DNA of 34,033 bases from Nocardioides flavus (ex Wang et al. 2016) (GCF_014653115.1 NZ_BNAD01000023.1:1-34033), one strand, 5' to 3'. Shown: positions 24,647 through 33,934, numbered from the stretch's first letter. Program-made: numbers and translations. The notes: generated from the letters alone by a model not told the origin.

Positions 24647-25591
24647 TCAGTAGACCGTGACGTGCACGTGGTCGTAGTGGTTGGCGGTGACCGACCCGCG
24701 GTCGGACATCCCGCGCCAGCCCTCGCCGGCACGGTCCACGGACCAGATGTTCTGGGCGTAGATGAGGTACTCGATGCCGAAGGCGGAGTAGTTGGCGCGG
24801 AGGAAGTTGGCGACGTCCCAGCCGGTGGAGCCGCTGACCATGATGTCCATGGCGCGGCCCTGGCCGTGGTCACCGTCGCCGCGCCACGTGCCGTAGCTGG
24901 TGATCTGCGGCCAGTTGGAGCACACGGCGTCGTGGATGTCGTAGAGGGTCGCGCGCCCGGCGTCGATGGCCGAGCCGTTGGAGCACACGCCACCGAGGCT
25001 CGGGCCCTTCGGCTCGGGCTTCGGCTTGTCCTGGCTGAGGTAGTCGGACGTGACCCAGCGCGACTGGCCGTCGATGACGACCTGGGTGCGACCGGCCTGC
25101 TCGCGACCGGTGACGGTCACCTGCTTCAGGGCGTCGATCAGGCCGAGCTTCTCGGACTTCTCACCGGGGCCGGACCAGAGGTTGAGTGCCTCGGTGGTCC
25201 ACAGTCGGGTGTCGACCTTCTTGGCGAGGCGACGGGCCTGCCGGTCGACGCTGATGTCCTTGCGAGCGGCGGCCTCGGCGCGAGCCGCGGTGCGGATCTG
25301 CGAGCGCGACACTGTGGTGTCGCTGCGACGGGTCAGGGCCGTGCTGTTGGACACGGAGTCCTCAGCGTCGCCGGAGACACGGTCGGAGGTGTCGCCGGGG
25401 ACGGTCTGCGACGTGCTGGAGGAGGCGAGGAGGTCCTCACCGGAGGTCGCAGGCTCGGCCGCGAGGACGCCCATGGTCACGGCCGAGAGCGTCGCCACGA
25501 CGGCGAGGGGGGCTGAGACCTGGACGGAACGGGGGAGGGACTTCTTGCGGGGGCTAGCAGGGGTTTCCCGCTTGTGGCGATGCTGAGCCAC
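24647..25591 (-). CDS. Secreted SH3-domain cell-wall protein with VldE/VanY-like C-terminal domain
   Basis: The 314-residue exported protein has a Lys/Arg-rich start and a hydrophobic signal helix at about 23-42. A Ser/Thr-rich linker follows, then an SH3-like domain at about 140-195 (ALNLWSGPGEKSEKLGLIDALKQVTVTG). The C-terminal domain, about 215-314, has HGQGRAMDIMVSG and ends HYDHVHVTVY. Its His and Asp arrangement resembles zinc DD-peptidases of the M15/VanY type and the ARB-07466/VldE-like domain. Cell-wall binding and possibly peptidoglycan cleavage are likely. The GTG at 25589-25591 has AAAGGA 8 nt upstream. The frame is open further up, but that is leader. Confidence 0.8.
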   Translation of the reverse strand: MAQHRHKRETPASPRKKSLPRSVQVSAPLAVVATLSAVTMGVLAAEPATSGEDLLASSSTSQTVPGDTSDRVSGDAEDSVSNSTALTRRSDTTVSRSQIRTAARAEAAARKDISVDRQARRLAKKVDTRLWTTEALNLWSGPGEKSEKLGLIDALKQVTVTGREQAGRTQVVIDGQSRWVTSDYLSQDKPKPEPKGPSLGGVCSNGSAIDAGRATLYDIHDAVCSNWPQITSYGTWRGDGDHGQGRAMDIMVSGSTGWDVANFLRANYSAFGIEYLIYAQNIWSVDRAGEGWRGMSDRGSVTANHYDHVHVTVY

Positions 25592-25739
25592 AGCGCTGAT
25601 CCTTTGCGTTTGCTGACGGGGGACTGCGCCGAACCACGAGCCTGGAACCAGCTGGAACCCGGGGGAAGAGCTCGTGCCCACGTCGACGCGATCCATGAGT
25701 GAAGCACAGGATTCTCGGCCTGTCCCAATTCTCCACGGC
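25592..25739 (-). promoter_or_regulatory. Structured 5' leader of the SH3 protein gene
   Basis: The 148 bp between the dusB terminator and the start codon holds no gene. A 7-bp perfect helix pairs 25635-25641 with 25670-25676 (CACGAGC/GCTCGTG). It encloses two copies of CTGGAACC around AGCT. GCCGA near 25709-25713 can pair with TCGGC near 25628-25632 to close a larger fold. This could be a regulatory RNA leader; no known riboswitch class was identified. Confidence 0.4.
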
Positions 25740-25763
25740 AAAAGTGAGCGTGTCCCCGCTCAC
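25740..25763 (-). terminator. Rho-independent terminator after dusB
   Basis: On the minus strand GTGAGCG (25757-25763) pairs with CGCTCAC (25744-25750) around a 6-nt loop, and TTTT (25740-25743) follows at once. It lies 28 bp after the dusB stop. Confidence 0.75.
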
Positions 25764-25791
25764 CCCGGCCCTTCGGGCGGGCGAGTGACGG

Positions 25792-26934
25792 TCAGCCGCC
25801 GGTGGCCTCGTCGGCGTCCTCGCGCAGGTGGGACCCGCGGCCGTCCGTGTCGTCGAGCCAGCCGTCCGGGAGCACGACCTTCTTGCGGGGAGCGCCCTGC
25901 CGCCCGCGCGGCGTACCGAGCTCGCGCTCGGGGAACGGCGCGGCGTCGTCGAGGTCGGCGAGCAGCTCGTCGAGGCTCGCCAGCGAGTCCACGAGCGCCA
26001 GGCGGTGGCGCAGCTCGCCGCCGGCGGGGAAGCCCTTGAGGTACCAGGTGATGTGCTTGCGGAACTCCTTGCAGCCGCGCTCCTCGCCCATGTGCTCGGA
26101 GAGCAGCTCGGCGTGCCGGCGCATCATCGTCTTGACCTCGCCGAGGCTCGGGAGCGTGGCGACGTCCTCGCCGTGGAACGCGGCCGCGAGGTCGCGGAAG
26201 AGCCACGGTCGGCCGAGGCAGCCCCGACCGACGACGACCCCGGCGGCGCCGGTCTGCTCGACCATCCGGACGGCGTCGGCGGCCTCCCAGATGTCGCCGT
26301 TGCCGAGGACGGGGATGTCGACGTGGTCGACCAGCGCGCCGATGGCGTCCCAGTCGGCCTCGCCGGAGTAGGCCTGCTGGACCGTACGACCGTGCAGCGC
26401 GATCGCCGCCACGCCGCTCTCCTGCGCGATCCGGCCCGCGTCGAGGTAGGTGAGGTGGTCGTCGTCGAGGCCCTTGCGGGTCTTCATCGTCACCGGCACG
26501 TCGTACGGGGCGGCGGCCGCGACGGCGTGCTCGAGGACCTCGCCGAGCAGTCCGCGCTTCCACGGCAGCGCTCCCCCGCCGCCCTTGCGGGTCACCTTGG
26601 GGACCGGGCAGCCGAAGTTGAGGTCGACGTGGGCGACGCCGTGGTCCGCGCAGAGGATCTCGACGGCCTTGCCGATGTAGACCGGGTCGGTGCCGTAGAG
26701 CTGCACGGAGCGCACCGTCTCGAGCTCGTCGAAGACGAGCATCTTCTTCGTGGTCTCGTCGCCCTCGACGAGGCCCCTGCTGGTGATCATCTCGCAGACG
26801 TAGAGGCCGGCGCCCTGCTCGGCGCAGAGCCGCCGGTAGGCCGCGTTGGTGATGCCTGCCATCGGCGCGAGGACGACAGGCGTCTCGACGCGCACCGACC
26901 CCAGGGTCAGCGAGTCGGGCAGCACGGTCGTCAC
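25792..26934 (-). CDS. dusB: tRNA-dihydrouridine synthase B
   Basis: The 380-residue FMN enzyme reduces uridine to dihydrouridine in the D loop of tRNAs. The TIM-barrel core begins VVLAPMAGITNAAYRRLC, continues with LNFGCPVPKVTRKGGGGALPW, which holds the catalytic Cys, and has VTMKTRKG, IALHGRTVQQAYSG, LGNGDIW and VVVGRGCLGRPW. An Arg/Lys-rich C-terminal extension probably contacts tRNA. The frame is open to 27093. The GTG at 26932-26934 is chosen since GACAAT lies 6 nt upstream as a -10 and the family N-terminus fits. Confidence 0.95.
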   Translation of the reverse strand: MTTVLPDSLTLGSVRVETPVVLAPMAGITNAAYRRLCAEQGAGLYVCEMITSRGLVEGDETTKKMLVFDELETVRSVQLYGTDPVYIGKAVEILCADHGVAHVDLNFGCPVPKVTRKGGGGALPWKRGLLGEVLEHAVAAAAPYDVPVTMKTRKGLDDDHLTYLDAGRIAQESGVAAIALHGRTVQQAYSGEADWDAIGALVDHVDIPVLGNGDIWEAADAVRMVEQTGAAGVVVGRGCLGRPWLFRDLAAAFHGEDVATLPSLGEVKTMMRRHAELLSEHMGEERGCKEFRKHITWYLKGFPAGGELRHRLALVDSLASLDELLADLDDAAPFPERELGTPRGRQGAPRKKVVLPDGWLDDTDGRGSHLREDADEATGG

Positions 26935-26971
26935 CGCGCCATTGTCGAACCCGTGCCCGCCGCGGCCCAAA

Positions 26972-27607
26972 TCAGCCGCGACCGCGCCTCTTCGTGTCCT
27001 TGCGCGACCGAACGGGCTCCTCGACGTCGCCGGTCCAGGTGATCGGGTCGTAGCCCTCGGTCGGCTCGAAGACCAGGTCGCGGACCCGGCCACCGTCCGG
27101 CACGAGGTAGACCAGGCACATCCCGGCCTCCGCGCCCGGCTCGAACGGCACCGGGAGCGGCCCGCTCTGGCACGGCTCGAAGTCGCCGCCCAGCGTCCAC
27201 GGCGCCCCGAGCGTGCCGTCGGTGTCGCGGAGGTAGAGCGGGACGTCCTGCCCGCCGAGGTCGGTGTCGCCGACGTTGGCGAGCGTGACCTGCACGAAGT
27301 AGGGCCGCGCAGCCGCCATCGCCTCGTCGCCCGCCCAGCCGTCGAAGACCGTCCGGCGTTGCTCGGCGACCGCGTCGACGCTCAGCTCGAGCAGGCCGGT
27401 CAGGTCCTGCGTGGGTCGCCAGGCGAGCTGTGCCGACTCGCCGAAGGACAGCTCGGTGCCGGGGTCGGTGCCGACCGGCTCGAGGGTGACGACGGTCGTC
27501 GTGGGGCCGGGCTCCGGTTCGGCGCCGGGGTCATCGCCCGTGCAGCCCGCGAGGGACAGCGCGGCCGAGGCCGCCGAGGCCGTCGTCAGGAGCAGGGTCC
27601 GCCGCAT
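26972..27607 (-). CDS. Hypothetical lipoprotein
   Basis: The 211-residue protein has a clear lipoprotein signal: MRRTLLLTTASAASAALSLAGC, with the modified Cys at residue 22, then an acidic/Pro-rich tether. The mature domain is beta-rich (YFVQVTLANVGDTDLGGQDVPLYLRD, then GMCLVYLVPDGGRVRDLVFEP) with two Cys that may form a disulfide. The pattern suggests a small immunoglobulin-like, DUF4352-type fold. Function unknown. CAGGGT stands 6 nt before the ATG and there is no ribosome site. It ends 37 bp upstream of the dusB start on the same strand. Confidence 0.82.
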   Translation of the reverse strand: MRRTLLLTTASAASAALSLAGCTGDDPGAEPEPGPTTTVVTLEPVGTDPGTELSFGESAQLAWRPTQDLTGLLELSVDAVAEQRRTVFDGWAGDEAMAAARPYFVQVTLANVGDTDLGGQDVPLYLRDTDGTLGAPWTLGGDFEPCQSGPLPVPFEPGAEAGMCLVYLVPDGGRVRDLVFEPTEGYDPITWTGDVEEPVRSRKDTKRRGRG

Positions 27608-27655
27608 GGCGACACCCTGCCACGCCGCGCGGGGCGACGTGGGCGTACGGACCGC

Positions 27656-29056
<1,401 letters not shown>

Positions 29057-29127
29057 GGTGGGTGTCCTTCAGTGGTCGGGCCGGCTGGCTGCCGGCTCGG
29101 ACAGTGCGTACGGAGTCGAGCGGGCGC

Positions 29128-29469
29128 TCACCCTATCGACCGGGGACGGGCCTCGTTGAGGTCGGTCCCCTCCTCGACCACCTCGTACGCGCTGGGCTCG
29201 TCGACCGCGTGCACCATGAGCGGCTGGATGTGCATCTTGCCCTCGTACGACCCGAGCGCCCGCCGGTAGGAGCCGACGTTCTCCCAGCGGGTGGTGAGCA
29301 CCCACAGGCCGGGGTCGTCGACGTTGCGACCGACGTCGCCGGAGACGTACCCGGGCTTCGCGGCGAGGATGGCGAGGGCGTGCAGCAGGCCGCGCCGCAG
29401 CTCGTCCTCCGCCGCGGCGTCGGGCCCGCTGGGGGCGGACGGCGTACGGAGGCGGGTCACGACGAGCAC
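29128..29469 (-). CDS. Antibiotic biosynthesis monooxygenase (ABM) domain protein
   Basis: The 113-residue protein has the alpha/beta ferredoxin-like fold of the ABM family: MLVVTRLR, then LAILAAKPGYVSGDVGRNVDDPGLWVLTTRWENVGSYRRALGSYEG and a short end. Such small proteins include heme-degrading IsdG relatives and quinone monooxygenases, but many have no known activity. The GTG at 29467-29469 is favoured because TAGGGT lies 6 nt upstream. It is divergent from the zinc operon and ends 71 bp before glyS. Confidence 0.75.
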   Translation of the reverse strand: MLVVTRLRTPSAPSGPDAAAEDELRRGLLHALAILAAKPGYVSGDVGRNVDDPGLWVLTTRWENVGSYRRALGSYEGKMHIQPLMVHAVDEPSAYEVVEEGTDLNEARPRSIG

Positions 29470-29505
29470 GACGTCACCCTACGGCCCCGGTGGCCCACTC
29501 CTGAG

Positions 29506-29543
29506 TTGACAACGATTCTCAACATCGCTGAGAATCGTTCTCA
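29506..29543 (+). promoter_or_regulatory. znu promoter with two Zur-type palindromes
   Basis: TTGACA (29506-29511) and GAGAAT (29530-29535), 18 bp apart, form a promoter whose -10 ends 7 nt before the ATG. Box 1 (29506-29522, TTGACAACGATTCTCAA) covers the -35. Box 2 (29529-29543, TGAGAATCGTTCTCA) covers the -10 and the start. Both match the Fur/Zur TGANAANNNTTNTCA pattern, with centres 22 bp apart (two helical turns). Zinc-loaded Zur, encoded as the last gene of the operon, would repress here. Confidence 0.85.
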
Positions 29544-30463
29544 TGTCGCTCGCCTCCCGCCTCGTGCCCGTTGCCAGCATCCTGACCGCCTCCGCCCTCC
29601 TTGCCGGATGTGGCTCAGACGACGCCGGCGCGTCTGGCAGTGGTCGCCAGGCCGTGGCCGCGTTCTACCCGCTGGCCTGGGTCACGGAGCGGGTGGCGGG
29701 CGACGGGTGGGAGGTCAGCAACCTGACCCAGCCCGGCGGGGAGCCCCACGACCTCGAGCTCGGGATCGCCCAGACCGCGGCGCTCGACGAGGCCGACGTG
29801 GTCGTCTTCCAGCACGAGTTCCAGCCGGCCGTCGACGAGGCGATCGAGAACGTCTCGGACGCCGTGGTCGTCGATGCCGCCGAAGCCGTCGAGCTGCGGT
29901 CGCTCGAGGAGCAGCACGAGGGCCACGACGACGAGCACGACCACGGCGACTCCGACCCGCACTTCTGGCAGGACCCGCTGCTGATGGCCGACCTGGCCGA
30001 CGCCGTCGCCGCGGAGCTCGCCGAGGTCGACGCCGACGGCGCGGCGACGTACCGTGCCAACGCCGAGGAGCTGCGGGCCGAGCTCGAGGAGCTGGACGCC
30101 GAGTTCAGCGAGGGCCTCGCGCGCTGCGAGCGGGACACGGTGGTCGTCAGCCACGAGGCGTTCGGCTACCTCGAGCGCTACGGCGTGCACTTCGAGGGGA
30201 TCGCCGGCCTCTCCCCCGACGCCGAGCCCACGCCGGCCGGCCTCGCCGAGCTCGAGGAGCTGATCGCCTCCGAGGGCATCACCACCGTCTTCTCCGAGCG
30301 GCTCGCCTCGCCCGCGATGGCCGAGAGCCTGGCTGCCGACACCGGGGTGGAGACCGCCGTCCTCGACCCGATCGAGGGACCGGGCGATGACGGCGACTCC
30401 AGCGACTACCTTGCTCTCATGCAGCAGAACCTCGAAGCGCTGAAGCAAGCCAACGGATGCTGA
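29543..30463 (+). CDS. znuA: Zinc-binding lipoprotein of the ABC importer
   Basis: The 306-residue cluster A-I substrate-binding protein has a lipoprotein signal ending in LLAGC (Cys about 23). Conserved pieces are VAAFYPLAWVTERVAGDGW, GGEPHDLEL, HFWQDPLLMADLADAVA, VVVSHEAFGYLERYGV and GLSPDAEPTPAGL. An acidic His-rich loop of about 16 residues at 125-140 (QHEGHDDEHDHG) is typical of zinc rather than manganese proteins. It captures Zn2+ outside the membrane. It is the first gene of the znuA-znuC-znuB-zur operon, with the promoter so close that translation is probably leaderless. Confidence 0.94.
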   Translation: MSLASRLVPVASILTASALLAGCGSDDAGASGSGRQAVAAFYPLAWVTERVAGDGWEVSNLTQPGGEPHDLELGIAQTAALDEADVVVFQHEFQPAVDEAIENVSDAVVVDAAEAVELRSLEEQHEGHDDEHDHGDSDPHFWQDPLLMADLADAVAAELAEVDADGAATYRANAEELRAELEELDAEFSEGLARCERDTVVVSHEAFGYLERYGVHFEGIAGLSPDAEPTPAGLAELEELIASEGITTVFSERLASPAMAESLAADTGVETAVLDPIEGPGDDGDSSDYLALMQQNLEALKQANGC

Positions 30464-31260
30464 ACCCCACCGGCAGCCCGGTCGTCGAGGCCCGTGACGT
30501 CACGGTCGCCCTCGGCGGCCGTCCGGTGCTGCGGGGCAACGACCTTGTGGTCCGGGCCGGTGAGTTCGTGGCCCTGATGGGGGCCAACGGGTCCGGCAAG
30601 AGCACGCTGGTGCGCGCCCTGACCGGCCTGCGTCCGCTCATCCAGGGCTCTGTCCACTTGTTCGGCACGCCGTTGGCCGAGTTCAAGGAGCGTCACCGGA
30701 TCGGCTACGTGCCCCAGCGTGGCACGGCGGCAGGTGGCGTGCCGGCCAGCGTGCGCGAGGTGGTGGCCTCGGGGAGGATCACCCGCCGCTCGATCCTGCG
30801 GCCTGCCGGGAAGGCCGACCGCGCGGCCATCGACGACGCGCTCGAGGTCGTGGGCCTCACCGACATGGCCGGCGACGGCGTCTCGACGCTGTCCGGGGGC
30901 CAGCAGCAGCGGGTGCTCATCGCGCGCGCGTTGGCGGGCGAGCCGGAGCTGTTCTTCCTCGACGAGCCGACCGCCGGCGTCGACCTGCCCAACCAGCGCG
31001 CGCTGGCCGGGGCGCTGCGGACCCTGTCGGAGCGCGGCGCCACCATCGTCCTCGTCGCCCACGAGCTCGGGCCGCTGGAGCCGCTCGTGGACCGGGCCGT
31101 GGTGATGCGCGACGGCCGGATCGCGTACGACGGGCCGCCGCTCGCCCACGAGGACGTCCACGCGCACCACCACCCGTTCGCCGGTCCCCACGACCACGTG
31201 CCGCACGTCGGCTCGCCGTTCGACACGATGTCGCTGGACCCGAGGGAGGACCGCCGATGA
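30457..31260 (+). CDS. znuC: Zinc ABC transporter ATPase
   Basis: The 267-residue ATPase has Walker A in MGANGSGKST, signature LSGGQQQRVLIARAL and Walker B FFLDEPTAGVDLP, followed by the switch His in VAHELG. It powers zinc uptake with its partners. The ATG overlaps the znuA stop by 7 bp. An unusual C-terminal tail of about 35 residues is His-rich (HEDVHAHHHPFAGPHDHVPHVG) and may bind zinc in the cytoplasm. Confidence 0.95.
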   Translation: MLNPTGSPVVEARDVTVALGGRPVLRGNDLVVRAGEFVALMGANGSGKSTLVRALTGLRPLIQGSVHLFGTPLAEFKERHRIGYVPQRGTAAGGVPASVREVVASGRITRRSILRPAGKADRAAIDDALEVVGLTDMAGDGVSTLSGGQQQRVLIARALAGEPELFFLDEPTAGVDLPNQRALAGALRTLSERGATIVLVAHELGPLEPLVDRAVVMRDGRIAYDGPPLAHEDVHAHHHPFAGPHDHVPHVGSPFDTMSLDPREDRR

Positions 31261-32276
31261 GCATCGCCGAGCTCCTCGACCTGCTGGGGCGCGACTTCAT
31301 GCAGCGCGCGCTCCTCGCCGCGCTGCTCACCGGGCTGGCCGCACCCGCGATCGGCACCTTCATCGTGCAGCGCCGCCTCGCCCTGATGGGCGACGGCATC
31401 GGCCACGTCGCCGTGACCGGTGTCGCCCTCGGCCTGCTCACCGGGGCGTCCCCGACGTGGACGGCCGTCGTCGTCGCGATCCTCGGCGCCGTGCTCATCG
31501 AGGTCATCCGGGAGCGGGGCCACACCAACGGCGACGTCGCCCTGGCGCTGCTGTTCTACGGCGGACTCGCAGGCGGCGTCCTCATCACCGGACTGGCCGG
31601 GGACGGTGCTGCGGGACTGCAGGTCTACCTGTTCGGGTCCGTGACGAGCATCAGCCCCAGCGAGGTCTGGTACACCGCCGGGCTGGCGCTGGTGGTCCTG
31701 ACCCTCACCCTCGGCCTGCTCCCCCAGCTGTTCGCGGTGGCCTCCGACCCCGAGTTCGCCCGGGTCGCCGGGCTCCGGGTCCGCGCCTACAACCTCCTCG
31801 TCGCCGTCCTGGCCGCCGTCAGCGTCACCGTCGCCATGCGCACCGTGGGACTGCTGCTGGTCTCGGCGCTGATGGTCGTGCCGGTCGCCACCTCCCAGCA
31901 GCTGGCGCGCTCCTTCCGCTCCACGCTGCTCTGGGCCATGGCGCTCGGCGGGGTCGCCGCCATCGGCGGGCTGGTCGTCGCCGCGTGGCTGTCCGCGCGG
32001 GCCACCGTGGCCCCCGGACCCTCCATCGTGCTCCTCGCCCTGACCATGTTCGCCGCGACCTGGCCGGTGGGCGTGTGGGTACGACGCCGCCGTCGCATCG
32101 CCGAGCCCTTCCCGGCGCTGGGCGCCGATGCACCCGGTCCGCACGAGGTGGAGGAGCACCCCCACGAGCACGGCGAGGCCTGCGGCCACCCGGCGGTGCA
32201 GCACGGCGACCACGTCGACTACGTCCACGGCGGGCACCGGCACGCCGCGCACGGGGAGCACTATGACGAGCACTGA
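31257..32276 (+). CDS. znuB: Zinc ABC transporter permease
   Basis: The 339-residue ABC-3 family permease has about 8-9 membrane helices. It carries the family pieces FIVQRRLALMGDGIGHVAVTGVALG and FGSVTSISPSEV, and a later DPEFARVAGLRVRAYN coupling helix. The C-terminal tail of about 55 residues is extremely His-rich (HPHEHGEACGH, HGDHVDYVHGGHRHAAHGEHYDEH) and should face the cytoplasm. Its ATG overlaps the znuC stop (ATGA), and its end overlaps zur by 14 bp. Confidence 0.94.
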   Translation: MSIAELLDLLGRDFMQRALLAALLTGLAAPAIGTFIVQRRLALMGDGIGHVAVTGVALGLLTGASPTWTAVVVAILGAVLIEVIRERGHTNGDVALALLFYGGLAGGVLITGLAGDGAAGLQVYLFGSVTSISPSEVWYTAGLALVVLTLTLGLLPQLFAVASDPEFARVAGLRVRAYNLLVAVLAAVSVTVAMRTVGLLLVSALMVVPVATSQQLARSFRSTLLWAMALGGVAAIGGLVVAAWLSARATVAPGPSIVLLALTMFAATWPVGVWVRRRRRIAEPFPALGADAPGPHEVEEHPHEHGEACGHPAVQHGDHVDYVHGGHRHAAHGEHYDEH

Positions 32277-32673
32277 GCCGGCGCGCCCGGCCGTACGTCC
32301 CACGCGTCAGCGGCGCGCGGTGACAGCGGCGCTGGCGGCCTTCGACGACTTCCGCAGCGCTCAGGAGATCCATGACCTGATCACGCGCCAAGGCGACTCC
32401 GTGGGCCTCGCCACGGTCTATCGCGCGCTGTCGGCGCTGGCCGACTCCGGCGAGGTCGACATGCTCCGCAGCGAGGACGGCGAGGCCATCTGGCGTCGCT
32501 GCTCCGACACTCACCACCACCACCTGGTGTGCCGTTCGTGCGGCGCGACCGTCGAGGTGGAGGGACCGGCCGTCGAGCGCTGGACGAGCGCGATCGCCGG
32601 CGAGCACGGCTATGCCGACATCAGCCACACCCTGGAGATCTTCGGGACCTGCCCGGCCTGCCGCGTTTCGTGA
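32263..32673 (+). CDS. zur: Zinc uptake regulator, Fur family
   Basis: The 136-residue repressor has a winged helix (TRQRRAVTAALAAF, then SAQEIHDLI and LATVYRALSALADSGEVD) and a metal-binding dimer domain. HHHHLVC leads to C90RSC93, and C130PAC133 near the end completes the structural zinc site. The HHHH run and downstream His supply the sensing sites. It should bind the two palindromes before znuA and shut the operon off when zinc is sufficient. GGGGAG precedes the ATG at 32263. The frame is open upstream inside znuB, but that is overlap. Confidence 0.92.
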   Translation: MTSTEPARPAVRPTRQRRAVTAALAAFDDFRSAQEIHDLITRQGDSVGLATVYRALSALADSGEVDMLRSEDGEAIWRRCSDTHHHHLVCRSCGATVEVEGPAVERWTSAIAGEHGYADISHTLEIFGTCPACRVS

Positions 32674-32691
32674 CGGCGCTGGCGCGCCTCC

Positions 32692-33480
32692 TCAACCAGC
32701 GGTAGGGGTGTTGGGCAGCGCGCCGCCGTAGCGACGGTCCCGGGAGGCGTACGTCTCGACCGCGGCCCAGAGGTGTCGCCGATCGACGTCGGGCCACAGC
32801 ACGTCGGTGAACACCATCTCGCTGTAGGCCGCCTGCCAGAGCATGAAGTTGGACAGCCGCTGCTCGCCGGACGTACGCCAGACGAGGTCGGCGTCGGGCA
32901 GCTCGGGGACGTAGAGGTGACGCGCGAAGGTACGTTCGTCGACCTTGTCCGGGTTGAGCCGGCCCGCCGCGACCTCGCGGGCGATCGAGCGGGCGGCGTC
33001 GGCGAGCTCGGCGCGACCGCCGTAGTTGACGCACATCGTGAGGGTGAGGACGTCGTTGTCCTTGGTCATCTCCTCGGCGACCTGCAGCTCCTTGATGACC
33101 GACTTCCACAGTCGCGGCGCGCGACCGGCCCAGCGCACCCGTACGCCCAGGTCGTGCATCTCGTCGCGGCGTCGGCGGATCACGTCGCGGTTGAAGCCCA
33201 TCAGGAAGCGCACCTCGTCGGGGCTGCGCGACCAGTTCTCGGTGGAGAACGCATAGGCGGAGATCGCCTTGACACCGATCTCGATCGCGCCCTCGACGAC
33301 GTCGAACAGCGTGCTCTCGCCCTGCTCGTGGCCCTTGGTGCGCGGCAGGCCGCGCTGCTTGGCCCAACGGCCGTTGCCGTCCATGATGATCGCGACGTGC
33401 TCGGGGACGAGGCCCTTCGGGACCGGCGGGGGCGTCGCGCCGGACGGGTGCGGGGTGGGCCGCTTCACCTGTCGCTTCAC
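32692..33480 (-). CDS. uppS: Isoprenyl transferase (UPP synthase family)
   Basis: The 262-residue cis-prenyltransferase builds long polyprenyl diphosphates, the carrier lipid for cell-wall synthesis. Motifs are HVAIIMDGNGRWAKQRG (catalytic Asp in MDGNGRW), TKGHEQG, YAFSTENWSR, and WRTSGEQRLSNFMLWQAAYSE. A basic, Pro-rich extension of about 25 residues precedes the core. It could be undecaprenyl or, as often in actinobacteria, decaprenyl diphosphate synthase. The GTG at 33478-33480 has TACGCT exactly 7 nt upstream, suggesting a leaderless message. It is convergent with zur. Confidence 0.94.
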   Translation of the reverse strand: MKRQVKRPTPHPSGATPPPVPKGLVPEHVAIIMDGNGRWAKQRGLPRTKGHEQGESTLFDVVEGAIEIGVKAISAYAFSTENWSRSPDEVRFLMGFNRDVIRRRRDEMHDLGVRVRWAGRAPRLWKSVIKELQVAEEMTKDNDVLTLTMCVNYGGRAELADAARSIAREVAAGRLNPDKVDERTFARHLYVPELPDADLVWRTSGEQRLSNFMLWQAAYSEMVFTDVLWPDVDRRHLWAAVETYASRDRRYGGALPNTPTAG

Positions 33481-33530
33481 GGGAGACAGCGTAGGTGCTG
33501 TGGCGCTTCGCCTTTGGCAGGATGACCGTC

Positions 33531-33777
33531 GTGACCGCCCGACTCCTGATCGTGGTCTCCGGCCTGGCCGCGAGCGGGAAAACCAGCGTCGGGCGAGGGC
33601 TGAGCGACGGGGTGGCGCTCCCGTTGCTCGACAAGGACGACATCCTCGAGGCGCTGTTCGACAGCCTGGGCTGCGACGACCGCCGACACGAGCCGTCCGG
33701 TCGACGGTCCGGCGCTGCTCGAGACCGTGCGCCCGCTGGTGTCGCTGGCGTCAGGGCCCTCGCCGGGTTGGCCCTGA
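33531..33777 (+). pseudogene. P-loop kinase remnant with internal deletion and frameshift
   Basis: The first 50 or so codons, from the GTG at 33531, read as the start of a small P-loop kinase: VVSGLAASGKTSVGRGLSDG (Walker A), then PLLDKDDILEALFDSLGCDDR. From about 33682 the natural continuation is in the next frame: ADTSRPVDGPALLETVRPLV, ending at a TGA at 33775-33777. That is the usual C-terminus of such kinases. The middle, normally about 100 residues with the catalytic and lid parts, is missing. The original frame runs on as unrelated, Arg-rich sequence to 33818. The gene is almost certainly dead. CAGGAT 7 nt before the GTG is a leaderless-type -10. It is divergent from uppS. Confidence 0.8.
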
Positions 33778-33861
33778 GCGACGAACGTCGCGTCACGAGA
33801 CAACCTCAAAAGTCGTGAGCCACCTACCGTCCACAGCCGTGGTCAGTGTCGGTTGTCATGT

Positions 33862-33934
33862 CTCAGGACATCGGTGACAGTTCTGCCTCAGGACATCGGT
33901 GACAGTTCTGGTGGTCTTGGTGGTGACACTTCTG
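33862..33934 (+). repeat. Tandem repeats in the IS end
   Basis: Two identical 24-bp units contain CAGGACATCGGTGACAG and are separated by one base. A partial third copy (GGTGACACTTCTG) ends at 33934. They probably serve as transposase binding sites in the terminal region. Confidence 0.8.

Noticed and set aside
23618..25516. A 632-codon plus-strand open frame
   Set aside because: Antisense to dgt and the SH3 protein gene; composition is typical of a shadow frame.
25600..25725. Resemblance to a c-di-AMP (ydaO-type) riboswitch
   Set aside because: The GGGGGAC and GCCGAACC strings are on the plus strand, pointing away from the SH3 gene and toward no plus-strand gene; the coding strand lacks the expected conserved blocks.
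29057..29127. Possible T-box leader before glyS
   Set aside because: Too short, and only one 6-bp hairpin is present with no T-box sequence.
33862..33934. Short direct repeats as a CRISPR array
   Set aside because: Units are nearly contiguous with a 1-bp gap and no spacers; they belong to the IS end.
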